NCBI RefSeq assembly: GCF_900142925.1
Contig: NZ_FRCN01000001.1
Coordinates: 434,001-498,000, forward strand
DNA length: 64,000 bases
Source: Chitinophaga sp. CF418
GTDB taxonomy: Bacteria > Bacteroidota > Bacteroidia > Chitinophagales > Chitinophagaceae
Direction of reading: 5' to 3'
Both the position numbers and the translations under genes were made by a program. How positions within the stretch are numbered: the stretch's first letter is position 1; every line of letters begins with the position of its first letter. Of this stretch, positions 35,336-44,191 are shown piece by piece. Below the pieces are notes generated by a model. The model was not told the origin of the DNA and ran no database searches. It saw nothing but the letters and a program-made list of their open reading frames with translations.

Positions 35336-36028
35336 ATGTCATGTGCACATACATATATGCTCTTGATTTCTAAAGCGGTTCTATCACGAATACCTATGCA
35401 TGTATTTATTATCATTATCTGCTTTATCATTGCATTGCTGGCTAAGCTTCAGAAAAACCCTCCACGGTACCTGAACACGTTTATCATATATATCCTGGTG
35501 ACCATTGCTGTAGAAATGATGGCCTGGTGGTATAACATACATAATAAGCACAACCTGATCTTCTATAATTTTTACGCGATTATCAACTTCACTTACCTGA
35601 TCTTTCTGCTACGTTCATTCATGGCCAATAAGAGAATGATCAATGTAATGGGAGTCCTTATGATCATTTATCCAGTATTGGCACTTATTAACCTGGTCTT
35701 TATACAAAAACTGGACACTTTCAATACCTACACATTTCTATCGGGTTGCATCATAGTGGTAACAGCCAGCATCTGTTACTTTTATGAGCGTATCAAATAT
35801 CCGGGGCCGCATAGCCTGCTACAGGAGCCCGCCTTCTGGGTATCCACCGGCCTGCTGTTCTTTTATACCTGTAGTCCTCCGCTAACGGGGGTACTGAATG
35901 CCATCTCACTAATGCCATTCTATAACTATAAAACGCTTTATATCATAAATCTTATGGTAAATATTATCCTATATTTATTGTTCAGCATTTCGTTCATATG
36001 CAATCTGATTTTCAGGAGGTATTCCTAG
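35336..36028 (+). CDS. Polytopic membrane protein partnered with a histidine kinase
   Basis: 230 residues with about seven hydrophobic segments and short polar loops (WWYNIHNKHNLIFYNFYAIINF, FYERIKYPGPHS). No catalytic motif seen; the seven-helix layout resembles unnamed membrane sensors. Its last 31 bp overlap the start of the histidine kinase gene. The kinase itself has only one membrane segment and almost no extracytoplasmic loop, so this protein is a plausible sensor or ligand-binding partner (inference). An internal ATG at codon 8 is an alternative start. Confidence 0.75.
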   Translation: MSCAHTYMLLISKAVLSRIPMHVFIIIICFIIALLAKLQKNPPRYLNTFIIYILVTIAVEMMAWWYNIHNKHNLIFYNFYAIINFTYLIFLLRSFMANKRMINVMGVLMIIYPVLALINLVFIQKLDTFNTYTFLSGCIIVVTASICYFYERIKYPGPHSLLQEPAFWVSTGLLFFYTCSPPLTGVLNAISLMPFYNYKTLYIINLMVNIILYLLFSISFICNLIFRRYS

Positions 36029-36834
36029 TCATTTTTACATCCCTCTTCCTGCTCGTTTTACTGGTAGGCTTCATCGTTATTATGTTGATACTGAATCAGA
36101 AGAGCAGGCAGGCACAGGCGCAGGAACTCAGATTAATGAAAGAAAGGTATGAACAGGAACTATTGAGATCACAACTTGAAATCCAGGAGAATGTGTTCGG
36201 ACACCTATCCCAGGAAATACATGACAATATCGGACAGTCCCTCACATTCGTAGCATTGTCATTATTAACAGTACCGGTAGAGAACAACAGCGAGGCGCAG
36301 GAATATATAGAAGAGAGCAGGAAGGCTTTGCAAAAAGCCATCACAGAACTAAGAGATCTTTCCCGCAGTTTACATACGGACCGCGTCACCGAAGTAGGCC
36401 TTGCCAACTCCATTGATTTCGAACTGGAGAGACTGAAGAGGACCAATTTGTACGAAACTTCTTTTAATTTTGCCGACATACGGAACCTGCTGGACCATCA
36501 GACAGAAATCATACTTTTTCGCATCGTACAGGAAATGCTCAACAATATCGTGAAACATGCCAAAGCGAGTAGAGTAGACGTCAGACTTTCCCATAAAACA
36601 GATATCCTTGTCCTGGAGATCAAGGATAATGGCGTAGGATTCGATCCTGAAGCCCTGTTTGCCAAACAGGAAAGGTTAAAAGGACTAGGACTGATGAACA
36701 TTCGAAAAAGAGCATCCCTGATAGGAGGCACATTCCATATCAATAGTGCGAAAAATAGCGGGACCGCCATTCGTATCACTATACCCGTAAACAAACAATC
36801 ATTTCATGAGCATAACCAGGAAAGCGAAATATAG
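35998..36834 (+). CDS. Sensor histidine kinase, HisKA_3/NarL-partner type
   Basis: 278 residues. A single membrane segment (about 9-33), a coiled linker (about 34-70), then the dimerisation/phosphoacceptor helix LSQEIHDNIGQSL with His75. The HATPase domain shows FRIVQEMLNNIVKHAKASR (N box), DNGVGFDPE (G1), and GLGLMNIRKRASLIGGTF (G2). The kinase class signals to NarL/FixJ-type regulators, one of which overlaps its 3' end by 29 bp. It lacks an input domain of its own. Confidence 0.93.
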   Translation: MQSDFQEVFLVIFTSLFLLVLLVGFIVIMLILNQKSRQAQAQELRLMKERYEQELLRSQLEIQENVFGHLSQEIHDNIGQSLTFVALSLLTVPVENNSEAQEYIEESRKALQKAITELRDLSRSLHTDRVTEVGLANSIDFELERLKRTNLYETSFNFADIRNLLDHQTEIILFRIVQEMLNNIVKHAKASRVDVRLSHKTDILVLEIKDNGVGFDPEALFAKQERLKGLGLMNIRKRASLIGGTFHINSAKNSGTAIRITIPVNKQSFHEHNQESEI

Positions 36835-37483
36835 TGTTGCCATTGCCGATGATCATGTGCTGGTAAGGAAAGCACTTGGCAGGCTGATTAATACCTTTAC
36901 TGATTACTTCATACTTTTTGAAGCCAGTAACGGAGAGGAGGTGATCAAGATCATCAATAACCGTGAGTTACAATTGCCAGATATACTGATACTGGACGTA
37001 AATATGCCCGGCATGAACGGTTACGAAACTGCTACCTGGATAAATAATCATTTCCCTCAGATCAAGGTACTTGCGCTCTCTATGCTGAACGACGAGTCCG
37101 TGATCATCAAGATGTTAAAATCCGGTGCCAAAGGCTATATCATGAAGAACGTTGAGCCTGACGATCTGAAAGAAGCCTTTGATTCTATCATAAAGAAAGA
37201 TTTCTATCTGCCTGACTATATTTCCGGAAAGGTGATATCCGGCTTACAACGGGATGTATTATCACTTAGCGAAAAAATAGAACTGACACCTAAGGAAAAG
37301 ACATTTCTGCAATTCCTTTGTACAGAATTATCCTACAAGGAAATAGCACAGAAGATGTTTGTAAGTCCCCGAACCATTGATGACTATAAGAGCAGTCTTT
37401 GCGACAAACTGAAAGTTAAAACCCGTGTGGGTCTTGTTATTTTCGGTATCAGGTATGGACTGATAGACATCAATACCGACTAA
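36806..37483 (+). CDS. Response regulator, NarL/FixJ (LuxR-type) family
   Basis: 225 residues. Receiver domain: acidic pair Asp15-Asp16, phosphoacceptor Asp64 in ILILDVNMPGMNGYE, the Lys in KSGAKGYIMKN. C-terminal LuxR helix-turn-helix LTPKEKTFLQFLCTELSYKEI through VSPRTIDDYKSSL. It is the transcription factor of the three-gene module. Its stop overlaps tail to tail with the DUF2264 gene by 4 bp. Targets are unknown; nothing in the sequence ties it to the uronate genes beyond proximity. Confidence 0.94.
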   Translation: MSITRKAKYSVAIADDHVLVRKALGRLINTFTDYFILFEASNGEEVIKIINNRELQLPDILILDVNMPGMNGYETATWINNHFPQIKVLALSMLNDESVIIKMLKSGAKGYIMKNVEPDDLKEAFDSIIKKDFYLPDYISGKVISGLQRDVLSLSEKIELTPKEKTFLQFLCTELSYKEIAQKMFVSPRTIDDYKSSLCDKLKVKTRVGLVIFGIRYGLIDINTD

Positions 37484-38736
37484 AGCGCATGGTCTTTCTT
37501 CACTGTTTTGCCCGCCCATGCTTTTTGTCCGGTCCACTCTTCGGGGGAAGCCGTCCAGAAAGCATTTTTTTCTGGCAGTCCCAGTGCCAGGAATCCTGTA
37601 GTACACAGGTATAAACTGCCGGTGGATGTATATACATCTGCTATTTCCGGCTGATGGCCACAAAAGCCTAATTGCAGCCAACCATCTTTGTCGAACGTAC
37701 CAGGCGTTTCAAAGATGTTTTTCATCACTGCGGTCAGGGCCGATCGTACCTGGCCAGGCTTCAGCTCTTCCGGCAGCTGCTCATGCAGTGCCAGCTGCAC
37801 CAGCGGCTGAAAAACAGCATTCCGGTAGGTCATGGAACGGCCTACCACCGGAAAAGTACCTTCAGGAGAGATCAGCCTTTCCTGGATCACGCCGTAACGC
37901 TGCATCCTGACAATGGCCAGATCGTATTCTTTGGGATCGATCTTACCTGCGTCCGACAATACTTTCAGAATGTCTGTCAGCATTGGTTGTATGACAAAAC
38001 CGTTGTAATAGTCGAAATGGAAATCAGCCCCGTCTCCATACATACCATCTCCCTTATACCATTCCTGGTGCTTTTTCACTGCATAATCCACCCGCATGCC
38101 ATCCCATTCTTCTCCAAATAAGAGCAATGCGGATTCAATAATGGCAGCAAACAGCAGCCAGTTATTGTATCCCGGCCTGATACTGCGCAAACTCTTAAAA
38201 CCGGCTATCACCTGTTGCTTAACAGCAGCAGGGAGAGGCTGCCATAACTGTCTGGGCGCCCGGATAAAGGCATGTGCCAGAAAAGCGCCGTCAACCAGGG
38301 GCTGTCCGTCAAATTGCCCCGTAAAGTTCATCATATCAGGCCCTTCGGGGTGTACTGCCTGTTCAGTGGCCTTTAACGCATAATCGATAAAACGAGCCCT
38401 TATTTTGCCCTCAGGGGTAGTGTCGGCACCCAGCTCCAGCCAGGAAGAGATCCCGGCCATAGTGCGCCCAAAAGCCTCAAGGTAGGTCACCTTTTCAACC
38501 GGCTTGTTGTAACCGGGAGCTTTCTCGGTCGGCATTTTTTGCCGGAGCTGCCCCAGGCTCAGATTTTTCATGACCGGTTCTGCTATGCGGGTTAGCAATT
38601 GCACCCAGTATTCGCGGTCTGCCTGAAAAACAGCACTTCCTGCAGGCTGTTGTGCTGCCTGCAGGAAGTTGCCTGATTTTACCGCTCCGGCCATGCCGGC
38701 CAGCGGAATAGCCTTTATGAAATGACGTCTGTGCAT
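37480..38736 (-). CDS. DUF2264-family protein, exported (uronate cluster)
   Basis: 418 residues. The start carries a twin-arginine-like signal (RRHFIKAIPLAG). The body is an (alpha/alpha)-barrel-like helical protein with YWVQLLTRIAEPVMKNLSLG, WLELGADTTPEGKIR, NNWLLFAAIIESALL and DGAFLAHAFIRAP, which I assign to DUF2264. Such proteins accompany pectin- and uronate-degradation genes and may act on unsaturated oligouronides. Its ATG overlaps the GH88 stop codon (TAATG), so translation is coupled. Confidence 0.8.
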   Translation of the reverse strand: MHRRHFIKAIPLAGMAGAVKSGNFLQAAQQPAGSAVFQADREYWVQLLTRIAEPVMKNLSLGQLRQKMPTEKAPGYNKPVEKVTYLEAFGRTMAGISSWLELGADTTPEGKIRARFIDYALKATEQAVHPEGPDMMNFTGQFDGQPLVDGAFLAHAFIRAPRQLWQPLPAAVKQQVIAGFKSLRSIRPGYNNWLLFAAIIESALLLFGEEWDGMRVDYAVKKHQEWYKGDGMYGDGADFHFDYYNGFVIQPMLTDILKVLSDAGKIDPKEYDLAIVRMQRYGVIQERLISPEGTFPVVGRSMTYRNAVFQPLVQLALHEQLPEELKPGQVRSALTAVMKNIFETPGTFDKDGWLQLGFCGHQPEIADVYTSTGSLYLCTTGFLALGLPEKNAFWTASPEEWTGQKAWAGKTVKKDHAL

Positions 38737-39935
38737 TATTTAGCCCATTTCTTGTATCGTAATAACGCCTCTACAAAATAATAGTCTGCATAAGTCAGCG
38801 GCACATCTACCTCTGATTTATGAGGAAGAGAACCTACACTATGCATCAGGATGAAGTTATTGTTCTCACCTTCCTTTGCCAGATAGCCAGGTCCACACAG
38901 GCTTGCCAGCATCTTCTCCCCCGCTCTCCAGTACCGTAAAGCTACATCGCCTTTAACATAGGCGCTCAGTTCCAGTAAGGCAGAAGCTGCCACGGCGCCA
39001 GCTGAAGCATCTCTTGGAGCGTTTGGAATGCCCGGAGCATCATAATCCCAGTAAGGGATCAGGTCCTCCGGCATACGCGGATGATTGAGGATATAATCAG
39101 CAATGTGTTTTGCCTGGTTAAGATATGCCTTGTCTTTCGTCTCACGGTACATCATGGTATAACCATACAGTCCCCATGCCTGTCCCCGTGACCATGCAGA
39201 AGTATCATTTGCGCCCTGGTGTGTATTTCTTGCCAGCACAGCGCCCGTAGTGGAATCATATCCTATCACGTGATAGGAACTATAGTCAGGCCGAAAATGG
39301 TTCCTGATGGTGGTATTAGCATGCGTACGCGCAATCTGGTCAAAAGAACGGTCTTTACTTACTCTGGTAGCCCAGGTCAGTAACTCAAGGTTCATCATAT
39401 TGTCAATGATCACCGGGAACTCCCATTGGCCATGGTCCCATGACTTGATACATCCTACTTTCGGATTAAAGCGAGTAGACAGGGAACGTGCACTTGTCAA
39501 CAGGACTTCCTTATACCTGGGATCTTTGGTGATACGGTAAGCATTTCCCGCACTGCAATACAACATAAAGCCCAGATCATGCGTGCCCTTATTGTTTTTT
39601 TCTATTTCCACCTGCGCAGTACGTTTCAATGCTTCCTGCTTCAATGTATTATCTTTTGAATATTCATACAGGTACCAGAGCGTACCGGGATAGAATCCTG
39701 CAGTCCACCAGTTTGTTTTAGCGGTAACAAGACTACCGTTTGTATTGCTGGTAGTACGTGGTAATACACTGTCAGGTACATGTTGCATCATTAGCTTATA
39801 CTGATGTACGGCCCGGTCCAGTGCATTGTTCACAAGCACGGTCATTTCCGGCTTGCCAGGGCTATTCTGGGCATATACAGTACTCATACTACCCGACAAC
39901 AATAATCCACAGAAAAGGAGTTGTAGTTTTTTCAT
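38736..39935 (-). CDS. GH88 unsaturated glucuronyl/galacturonyl hydrolase
   Basis: 399 residues from the ATG at 39935, chosen for its signal peptide (LLLSGSMSTVYAQ). GH88 (alpha/alpha)6-barrel motifs: HDLGFMLYCSAGNAYRIT (first catalytic Asp region), IIDNMMNLELLTWA (second Asp), and DTSAWSRGQAWGLYGY. It hydrates the vinyl ether of unsaturated uronides produced by polysaccharide lyases, yielding the 4-deoxy-hexulosuronate used by KduI. A LacI-type palindrome lies 58 bp upstream. It is first in a two-gene unit with DUF2264. Confidence 0.92.
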   Translation of the reverse strand: MKKLQLLFCGLLLSGSMSTVYAQNSPGKPEMTVLVNNALDRAVHQYKLMMQHVPDSVLPRTTSNTNGSLVTAKTNWWTAGFYPGTLWYLYEYSKDNTLKQEALKRTAQVEIEKNNKGTHDLGFMLYCSAGNAYRITKDPRYKEVLLTSARSLSTRFNPKVGCIKSWDHGQWEFPVIIDNMMNLELLTWATRVSKDRSFDQIARTHANTTIRNHFRPDYSSYHVIGYDSTTGAVLARNTHQGANDTSAWSRGQAWGLYGYTMMYRETKDKAYLNQAKHIADYILNHPRMPEDLIPYWDYDAPGIPNAPRDASAGAVAASALLELSAYVKGDVALRYWRAGEKMLASLCGPGYLAKEGENNNFILMHSVGSLPHKSEVDVPLTYADYYFVEALLRYKKWAK

Positions 39936-39992
39936 CTCGTGTAATTTTATGACCGCATTACTGATTCGGCGGCTACTTACCAATTATATTTA

Positions 39993-40006
39993 CGCAATCG
40001 TTTGCA
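39993..40006. promoter_or_regulatory. LacI-type operator candidate upstream of GH88
   Basis: CGCAATCGTTTGCA matches 12 of 14 bases of TGCAAACGTTTGCA and sits 58 bp before the GH88 start codon. Confidence 0.55.
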
Positions 40007-40023
40007 CTTAAGCAGATAGTGAT

Positions 40024-40053
40024 AGCAGGTCTGCTGCATACAGCACACCTGCT
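40024..40053 (-). terminator. Hairpin after the LacI-type regulator gene
   Basis: AGCAGGT-C-TGCTG, CATA loop, CAGCA-C-ACCTGCT forms a nearly perfect stem right after the stop codon at 40055. No strong T-tract follows on the minus strand, so termination efficiency is uncertain. Confidence 0.5.
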
Positions 40054-40054
40054 T

Positions 40055-41122
40055 TTATTTTACTTTCTTTTTTACGGTTGTTTTAGGCTTTGAAACGGGC
40101 GCCGCTGAAGAGCCCCTTTCTATCAGCTGGATAGGCACCAATTCTTCCGAGTAACGCTGTGGCGTTGTTCCTGGTTGTTGCAACAAGTCCAGCAATACGT
40201 TGGCTACCCGCTCTCCCATAATAGCCGGGAATTGATCAACGGAAGTGATCGAAGGTGTAATGATCTCTGCACGTGGATCATTAGAGTATCCCACTATCTT
40301 GAGATCTTCCGGTACCCGCAGATTTATCTTCCGGCAGTACTCCAGGATGGTAATGGCAGTCGTATCATTCGCGGCAAAGATGCCATCAGGATAAGGCGGT
40401 CTGGAAAAGATCTTCTCACAGGCCAGTAAGGCATTTTCTTTGGTTAGCTCCTGATAGAAAACCCTTGATTTCCTGAATGGGATCTTATGTTTACGCAGGG
40501 CATTTTTATATCCTGCCACACGTTCTGTGTACAGGTTACAGGTCAGTGGTCCTGAAATGTGCACAATATCCTTACAGCCTTTTTCTATCAGGTGTTCTGT
40601 TACGGTATAACCTCCCAGGTAATCATCTCCCTTTATCACTTTCACCTTATAATCTTTCGGTACGCGGTCAAAGAAAACGAGTGGAATATTATTATCCTTG
40701 AAGATATCAAAGTGTGAAAAATCGGTAGTATAAAGTGTACTGGAAACAGCCAGTGCATCAATTCTGGTAGAATACAGGGTCTCTGCCAACGCTATTTCCT
40801 GTTCCAGGGAATCATTGGATTGACAGATCAGCACATGATACCCGTGCTCATGCAGTTTATTCTGGATAACGGTACTGATGGTAGCAGGAAAGAACATAGA
40901 TATACGTGGTACTACCAGTCCTACGGTACGGCTTTTACTGTTTCGCAGACCGGCGGCCATCGCATTGGGGCGATATCCGAGCTTGTTCGCCATCTTCTTT
41001 ACCTTCTCCTTTGTGCGGGTGCTGATATTCGGATGATTGTTCAGCGCGCGGGAAACGGTAGATACGGAGAGTTTCAGCTCTTCCGCAATATCAACGATTG
41101 TCTTTTCTGTTCTTTTGCTCAT
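40055..41122 (-). CDS. LacI-family transcriptional regulator of the uronate cluster
   Basis: 355 residues. N-terminal LacI helix-turn-helix TIVDIAEELKLSVSTVSRALNNHPN and the hinge GYRPNAMAAGLRN, followed by a periplasmic-binding-protein-like sensor (TVGLVVPRISMFFPATI, GIFAANDTTAITILEYC). It lies downstream of kduI-DUF4861-kduD in one direction and 120 bp upstream of GH88. Perfect palindromes TGCAAACGTTTGCA near kduI/uxaA and exuT fit this protein as their binder. The ligand may be a uronate or KDG (inference). Confidence 0.93.
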   Translation of the reverse strand: MSKRTEKTIVDIAEELKLSVSTVSRALNNHPNISTRTKEKVKKMANKLGYRPNAMAAGLRNSKSRTVGLVVPRISMFFPATISTVIQNKLHEHGYHVLICQSNDSLEQEIALAETLYSTRIDALAVSSTLYTTDFSHFDIFKDNNIPLVFFDRVPKDYKVKVIKGDDYLGGYTVTEHLIEKGCKDIVHISGPLTCNLYTERVAGYKNALRKHKIPFRKSRVFYQELTKENALLACEKIFSRPPYPDGIFAANDTTAITILEYCRKINLRVPEDLKIVGYSNDPRAEIITPSITSVDQFPAIMGERVANVLLDLLQQPGTTPQRYSEELVPIQLIERGSSAAPVSKPKTTVKKKVK

Positions 41123-41143
41123 AAATCAATATTCAGGTGCATT

Positions 41144-41911
41144 TTATCGCCCCATCCATCCTCCGTCAACGGTCAGAACGGTACCATGCACATAGTCGGA
41201 TGCCGCAGAAGCCAGGAACACAACTGGTCCTTTGAAGTCAGCCGGTTCTCCCCAGCGGCCCGCAGGAATACGCTCCAGAATGGAAGCACTGCGTTTTTCA
41301 TCTGCACGCAATGCAGCTGTATTGTCTGTGGCAATATATCCCGGAGCAATCGCATTTACATTGACCCCCTTACCGGCCCATTCATTGGCAAAGGCTTTTA
41401 CCAGTGAACCTACCGCTCCTTTACTGGCGGCATAACCAGGTACATTGATACCCCCCTGGAAGGTGAGAAGCGATGCTGTAAAGATAATCTTTCCACTGCC
41501 ACGCGCTATCATTCCTTTACCGATTTCGCGGGTCAGGATAAATTGCGCATTCAGGTTGATATTGATCACTTCATCCCAGTATTCGTCCGGATGTTCTGCC
41601 GCCGGTTTACGCAGAATGGTACCGGCATTATTCACCAGGATATCTATAACGGGATGCTGTTCCGTAATCTCTTTGATGAAAGCGTACAAGGCCTCACGGT
41701 TACCCAGGTCGCACTGGTAACCATAGAACTTCCGCCCTGTGGCATTTACAGCCTTTTCCACTTCGCTACCTTCCTTCTCCAGCGATGCTGATACACCAAT
41801 AATGTCAGCTCCTGCCTCTGCCAGCGCAACTGCCATCCCTAAGCCTATTCCTCTTTTACATCCTGTTACCAGCGCGGTTTTACCTGTCAGGTCAAATGAT
41901 TGTAAGATCAT
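41144..41911 (-). CDS. kduD: 2-dehydro-3-deoxy-D-gluconate 5-dehydrogenase (KduD-type SDR)
   Basis: 255 residues from the ATG at 41911; the frame runs 29 codons upstream without similarity. Classical SDR: Rossmann motif GCKRGIGLGMAVAL (about 16), NNAG, catalytic Ser-Tyr-Lys in ASLLTFQGGINVPGYAASKGA, and C-terminal VDGGWMGR. KduD reduces 2,5-diketo-3-deoxygluconate (KduI product) to KDG. Placed between DUF4861 and lacI, 17 bp after the former. Specificity is inferred from the KduI context. Confidence 0.88.
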   Translation of the reverse strand: MILQSFDLTGKTALVTGCKRGIGLGMAVALAEAGADIIGVSASLEKEGSEVEKAVNATGRKFYGYQCDLGNREALYAFIKEITEQHPVIDILVNNAGTILRKPAAEHPDEYWDEVININLNAQFILTREIGKGMIARGSGKIIFTASLLTFQGGINVPGYAASKGAVGSLVKAFANEWAGKGVNVNAIAPGYIATDNTAALRADEKRSASILERIPAGRWGEPADFKGPVVFLASAASDYVHGTVLTVDGGWMGR

Positions 41912-41928
41912 ATAAGTGTCTATGCTTT

Positions 41929-43071
41929 TTACTGATTGATGTTTACTTCCAGTGGAGTGGACAGCTTTTCGGCAAATGTCTGCAGATAAGCAAACCATTG
42001 CGCAGCACTGGTATAATGTCCCGCCTTGTTCCAGGCCGCACCGAAATAATATACAAAAGGCTGTTTACCACTTGCTTTGGCATGCGCAAGCAAATGTTGC
42101 GCTGTTACCTGCATAGACTCCTGATGTACCGGCAATACCAGTCCCAGACCGGTGATACCGTCTGCTCCGTGTTCCGGCTCCCAGTAGCCTGCAATGCCTG
42201 TTTTCTCATCCAGCAGGATGGTGCCGGGCGCAGGACGTTTCACTATACCTGCTACTACGGGTAAACTATCCCCCTGTTTCAGGGTGTATTGTACACTCAT
42301 TTTATTGAGCTGGGAACCTGCGTCCAGCGAGACCGTTTTCACGACAGACACCGTTGTGTTACCCACCTGCCAGGCTTCATAGCCTAACTGGAAGGTACAG
42401 CGCAAAGGGCCGCTGTCCAGTACTTTCCAGGTTCTGTAATTACGCGGATAACAGATAGAGTCATTCACATAAGGCGCAATATCACCACCGCCCAGTGTCA
42501 TACCCACGTGATAATAGTCAAGTCCCTGGCCATTATCATGGTGATAATCATTGGTTTTATACCACTTATTCAGCACAAGCTCACTGGTGCGTTTTGTCCA
42601 TACGTCTATGCCATGTGCATTTTCAGCCGGGAAGTGCTCCAATGCCGCCCCATACATACGGAAGGCAATACGGTCGTTCTCCCAGGCAAAATCATCCTTC
42701 CGTTCCGGTACATAGCGCGCATAGGTATGGGTTGCTACTGTAGCCGGTTTCCCTGGTACTGCGGCAATAATTATATTACCATGGGCTGGGACGCTTACCT
42801 GCACCAGCAATAACTGAGGTTGCGGAGCGCCTTCATATGCCAGCTGGTAGGGCACTTCCTTTCCTGTTTGTTTGTTAATCAGCTTAAAAGGGCCGGTAAC
42901 CGCATTTAGCCTGGCATAAGGTATCTCCACAATTTCTTCATTGCGGGCAATAGCAGAAGGATTCTTAATTGTAATGCTTACCGGTGCAGCAACCGGTTTC
43001 TCCGTGGAACTGGCCATCAGGCTGGAATGCCATAAGCCTGTGACCATTAACAATAAAAATATCCGCTTCAT
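41929..43071 (-). CDS. DUF4861-family secreted protein (uronate cluster)
   Basis: 380 residues, signal peptide (MKRIFLLLMVTGLWHSSLMA). Beta-rich throughout: ISITIKNPSAIARNEEIVEI-type opening, FAWENDRIAFRMYGAALE, LDYYHVGMTLGGGDIAPYV, and FVYYFGAAWNKAGHY near the end. I assign it to DUF4861, repeatedly found beside kduI/kduD in Bacteroidota pectin loci; activity is uncharacterised as far as I know. Its start lies 5 bp past the kduI stop, so it is in the same operon. Confidence 0.82.
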   Translation of the reverse strand: MKRIFLLLMVTGLWHSSLMASSTEKPVAAPVSITIKNPSAIARNEEIVEIPYARLNAVTGPFKLINKQTGKEVPYQLAYEGAPQPQLLLVQVSVPAHGNIIIAAVPGKPATVATHTYARYVPERKDDFAWENDRIAFRMYGAALEHFPAENAHGIDVWTKRTSELVLNKWYKTNDYHHDNGQGLDYYHVGMTLGGGDIAPYVNDSICYPRNYRTWKVLDSGPLRCTFQLGYEAWQVGNTTVSVVKTVSLDAGSQLNKMSVQYTLKQGDSLPVVAGIVKRPAPGTILLDEKTGIAGYWEPEHGADGITGLGLVLPVHQESMQVTAQHLLAHAKASGKQPFVYYFGAAWNKAGHYTSAAQWFAYLQTFAEKLSTPLEVNINQ

Positions 43072-43076
43072 GGTTT

Positions 43077-43925
43077 TTATTTGAGATCAGGTATTGCGCA
43101 AACATCCATATCGCCATAATCCAGGTTCTCACCAGCCATACCCCAGATAAAGGTATAGTTGCTGGTACCTGCACCGGAGTGAATAGACCAGGGGGGAGAA
43201 ATTACTGCCTGTTCATTCTGCATCCAGATATGCCTGGTTTCCTGTGGTTGCCCCCAGAAGTGGCATACAGACTGCCCCTGCGGCACTTCGAAATAGAAGT
43301 AAACCTCCATACGCCTGTCGTGGGTATGCGCAGGCATTGTGTTCCATACACTACCGGGTTTCAGCTCGGTCATTCCCATCTGCAGCTGACAAGTGGGCAG
43401 TACGGTACTTACCAATAATTTATTGATAGTACGGTGATTGGCTGTTTCCATAGTGCCAAGCGTCACTACTTCTGCATCCTTACGGGTGATGTGACGGGTA
43501 GGATATTCATGATGAGCCGGTGTTGAGTTCAGATAAAACCTGGCTGGAGCCGCAACGTCTTTGCTGCTGAACAGTAGTTCCTTCCTGCCTTTCCCGATGT
43601 ATAATGCTTCTTTGAAGCCGATCTCAAACGTTTCGCCATCCACTTTTACCACACCAGTGCCTCCTACGTTGATAATACCGAGCTCTCTCCTTTCCAGGAA
43701 ATAAGCAGCTTTGAACTGGTCTGGCGGCGTAAGCGCCAGGGCTTTACTCACCGGGAAGATCCCGCCGGTCACAAAGCGATCATAATGACTATACACCAGT
43801 TTGATTTCGTCCTGTACAAAAAGCTGTTCTATCAAAAGTTCCTTCCTGGTCTGTGCGGTGTTCCAGCTCAGCACTTCTGCCGGGCTGGAGGCATACCTGG
43901 TTTCTGCAGTCATAAGTCTCGACAT
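43077..43925 (-). CDS. kduI: 5-dehydro-4-deoxy-D-glucuronate isomerase
   Basis: 282 residues, cupin-type zinc isomerase. Conserved VTGGIFPVSKALALTP, FLERRELGIINVGGTG, and the metal block MPAHTHDRRMEVYFYFEV, with a later PPWSIHSGAGTSNYTFIWGMAGEN. It converts the unsaturated uronate derivative (DKI) to 2,5-diketo-3-deoxygluconate, the KduD substrate. First gene of kduI-DUF4861-kduD-lacI. A perfect palindrome (44022-44035) lies upstream, shared with divergent uxaA. An ATG four codons in is an alternative start. Confidence 0.96.
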   Translation of the reverse strand: MSRLMTAETRYASSPAEVLSWNTAQTRKELLIEQLFVQDEIKLVYSHYDRFVTGGIFPVSKALALTPPDQFKAAYFLERRELGIINVGGTGVVKVDGETFEIGFKEALYIGKGRKELLFSSKDVAAPARFYLNSTPAHHEYPTRHITRKDAEVVTLGTMETANHRTINKLLVSTVLPTCQLQMGMTELKPGSVWNTMPAHTHDRRMEVYFYFEVPQGQSVCHFWGQPQETRHIWMQNEQAVISPPWSIHSGAGTSNYTFIWGMAGENLDYGDMDVCAIPDLK

Positions 43926-44021
43926 ATTAAATTAAGAAATGATAATTCATTGTTGGGGATGCTGTATCAGTTGCATCTTTCTTCATAACCTGAATGAAAG
44001 GTAACGCTTAATGCCGAAAAT

Positions 44022-44035
44022 TGCAAACGTTTGCA
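44022..44035. promoter_or_regulatory. LacI-type operator between kduI and uxaA
   Basis: TGCAAACGTTTGCA is a perfect 14-bp palindrome 97 bp before the kduI start codon and in the 266-bp divergent gap with uxaA, so it may act on both operons. Confidence 0.75.
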
Positions 44036-44191
44036 TAAAATACCGGAAATAACAGGAGCGCTAATCTCACATGGCTAAAATGTTTTAGCTAAACACTTGT
44101 GCTGTCTGGAGTGTTCTAAAGGCAAAATCTCATCAAGGATTAAGATTTTAGTATTAACAGTGGGTGTTGTTATTTCATACTTTAGCTTATT

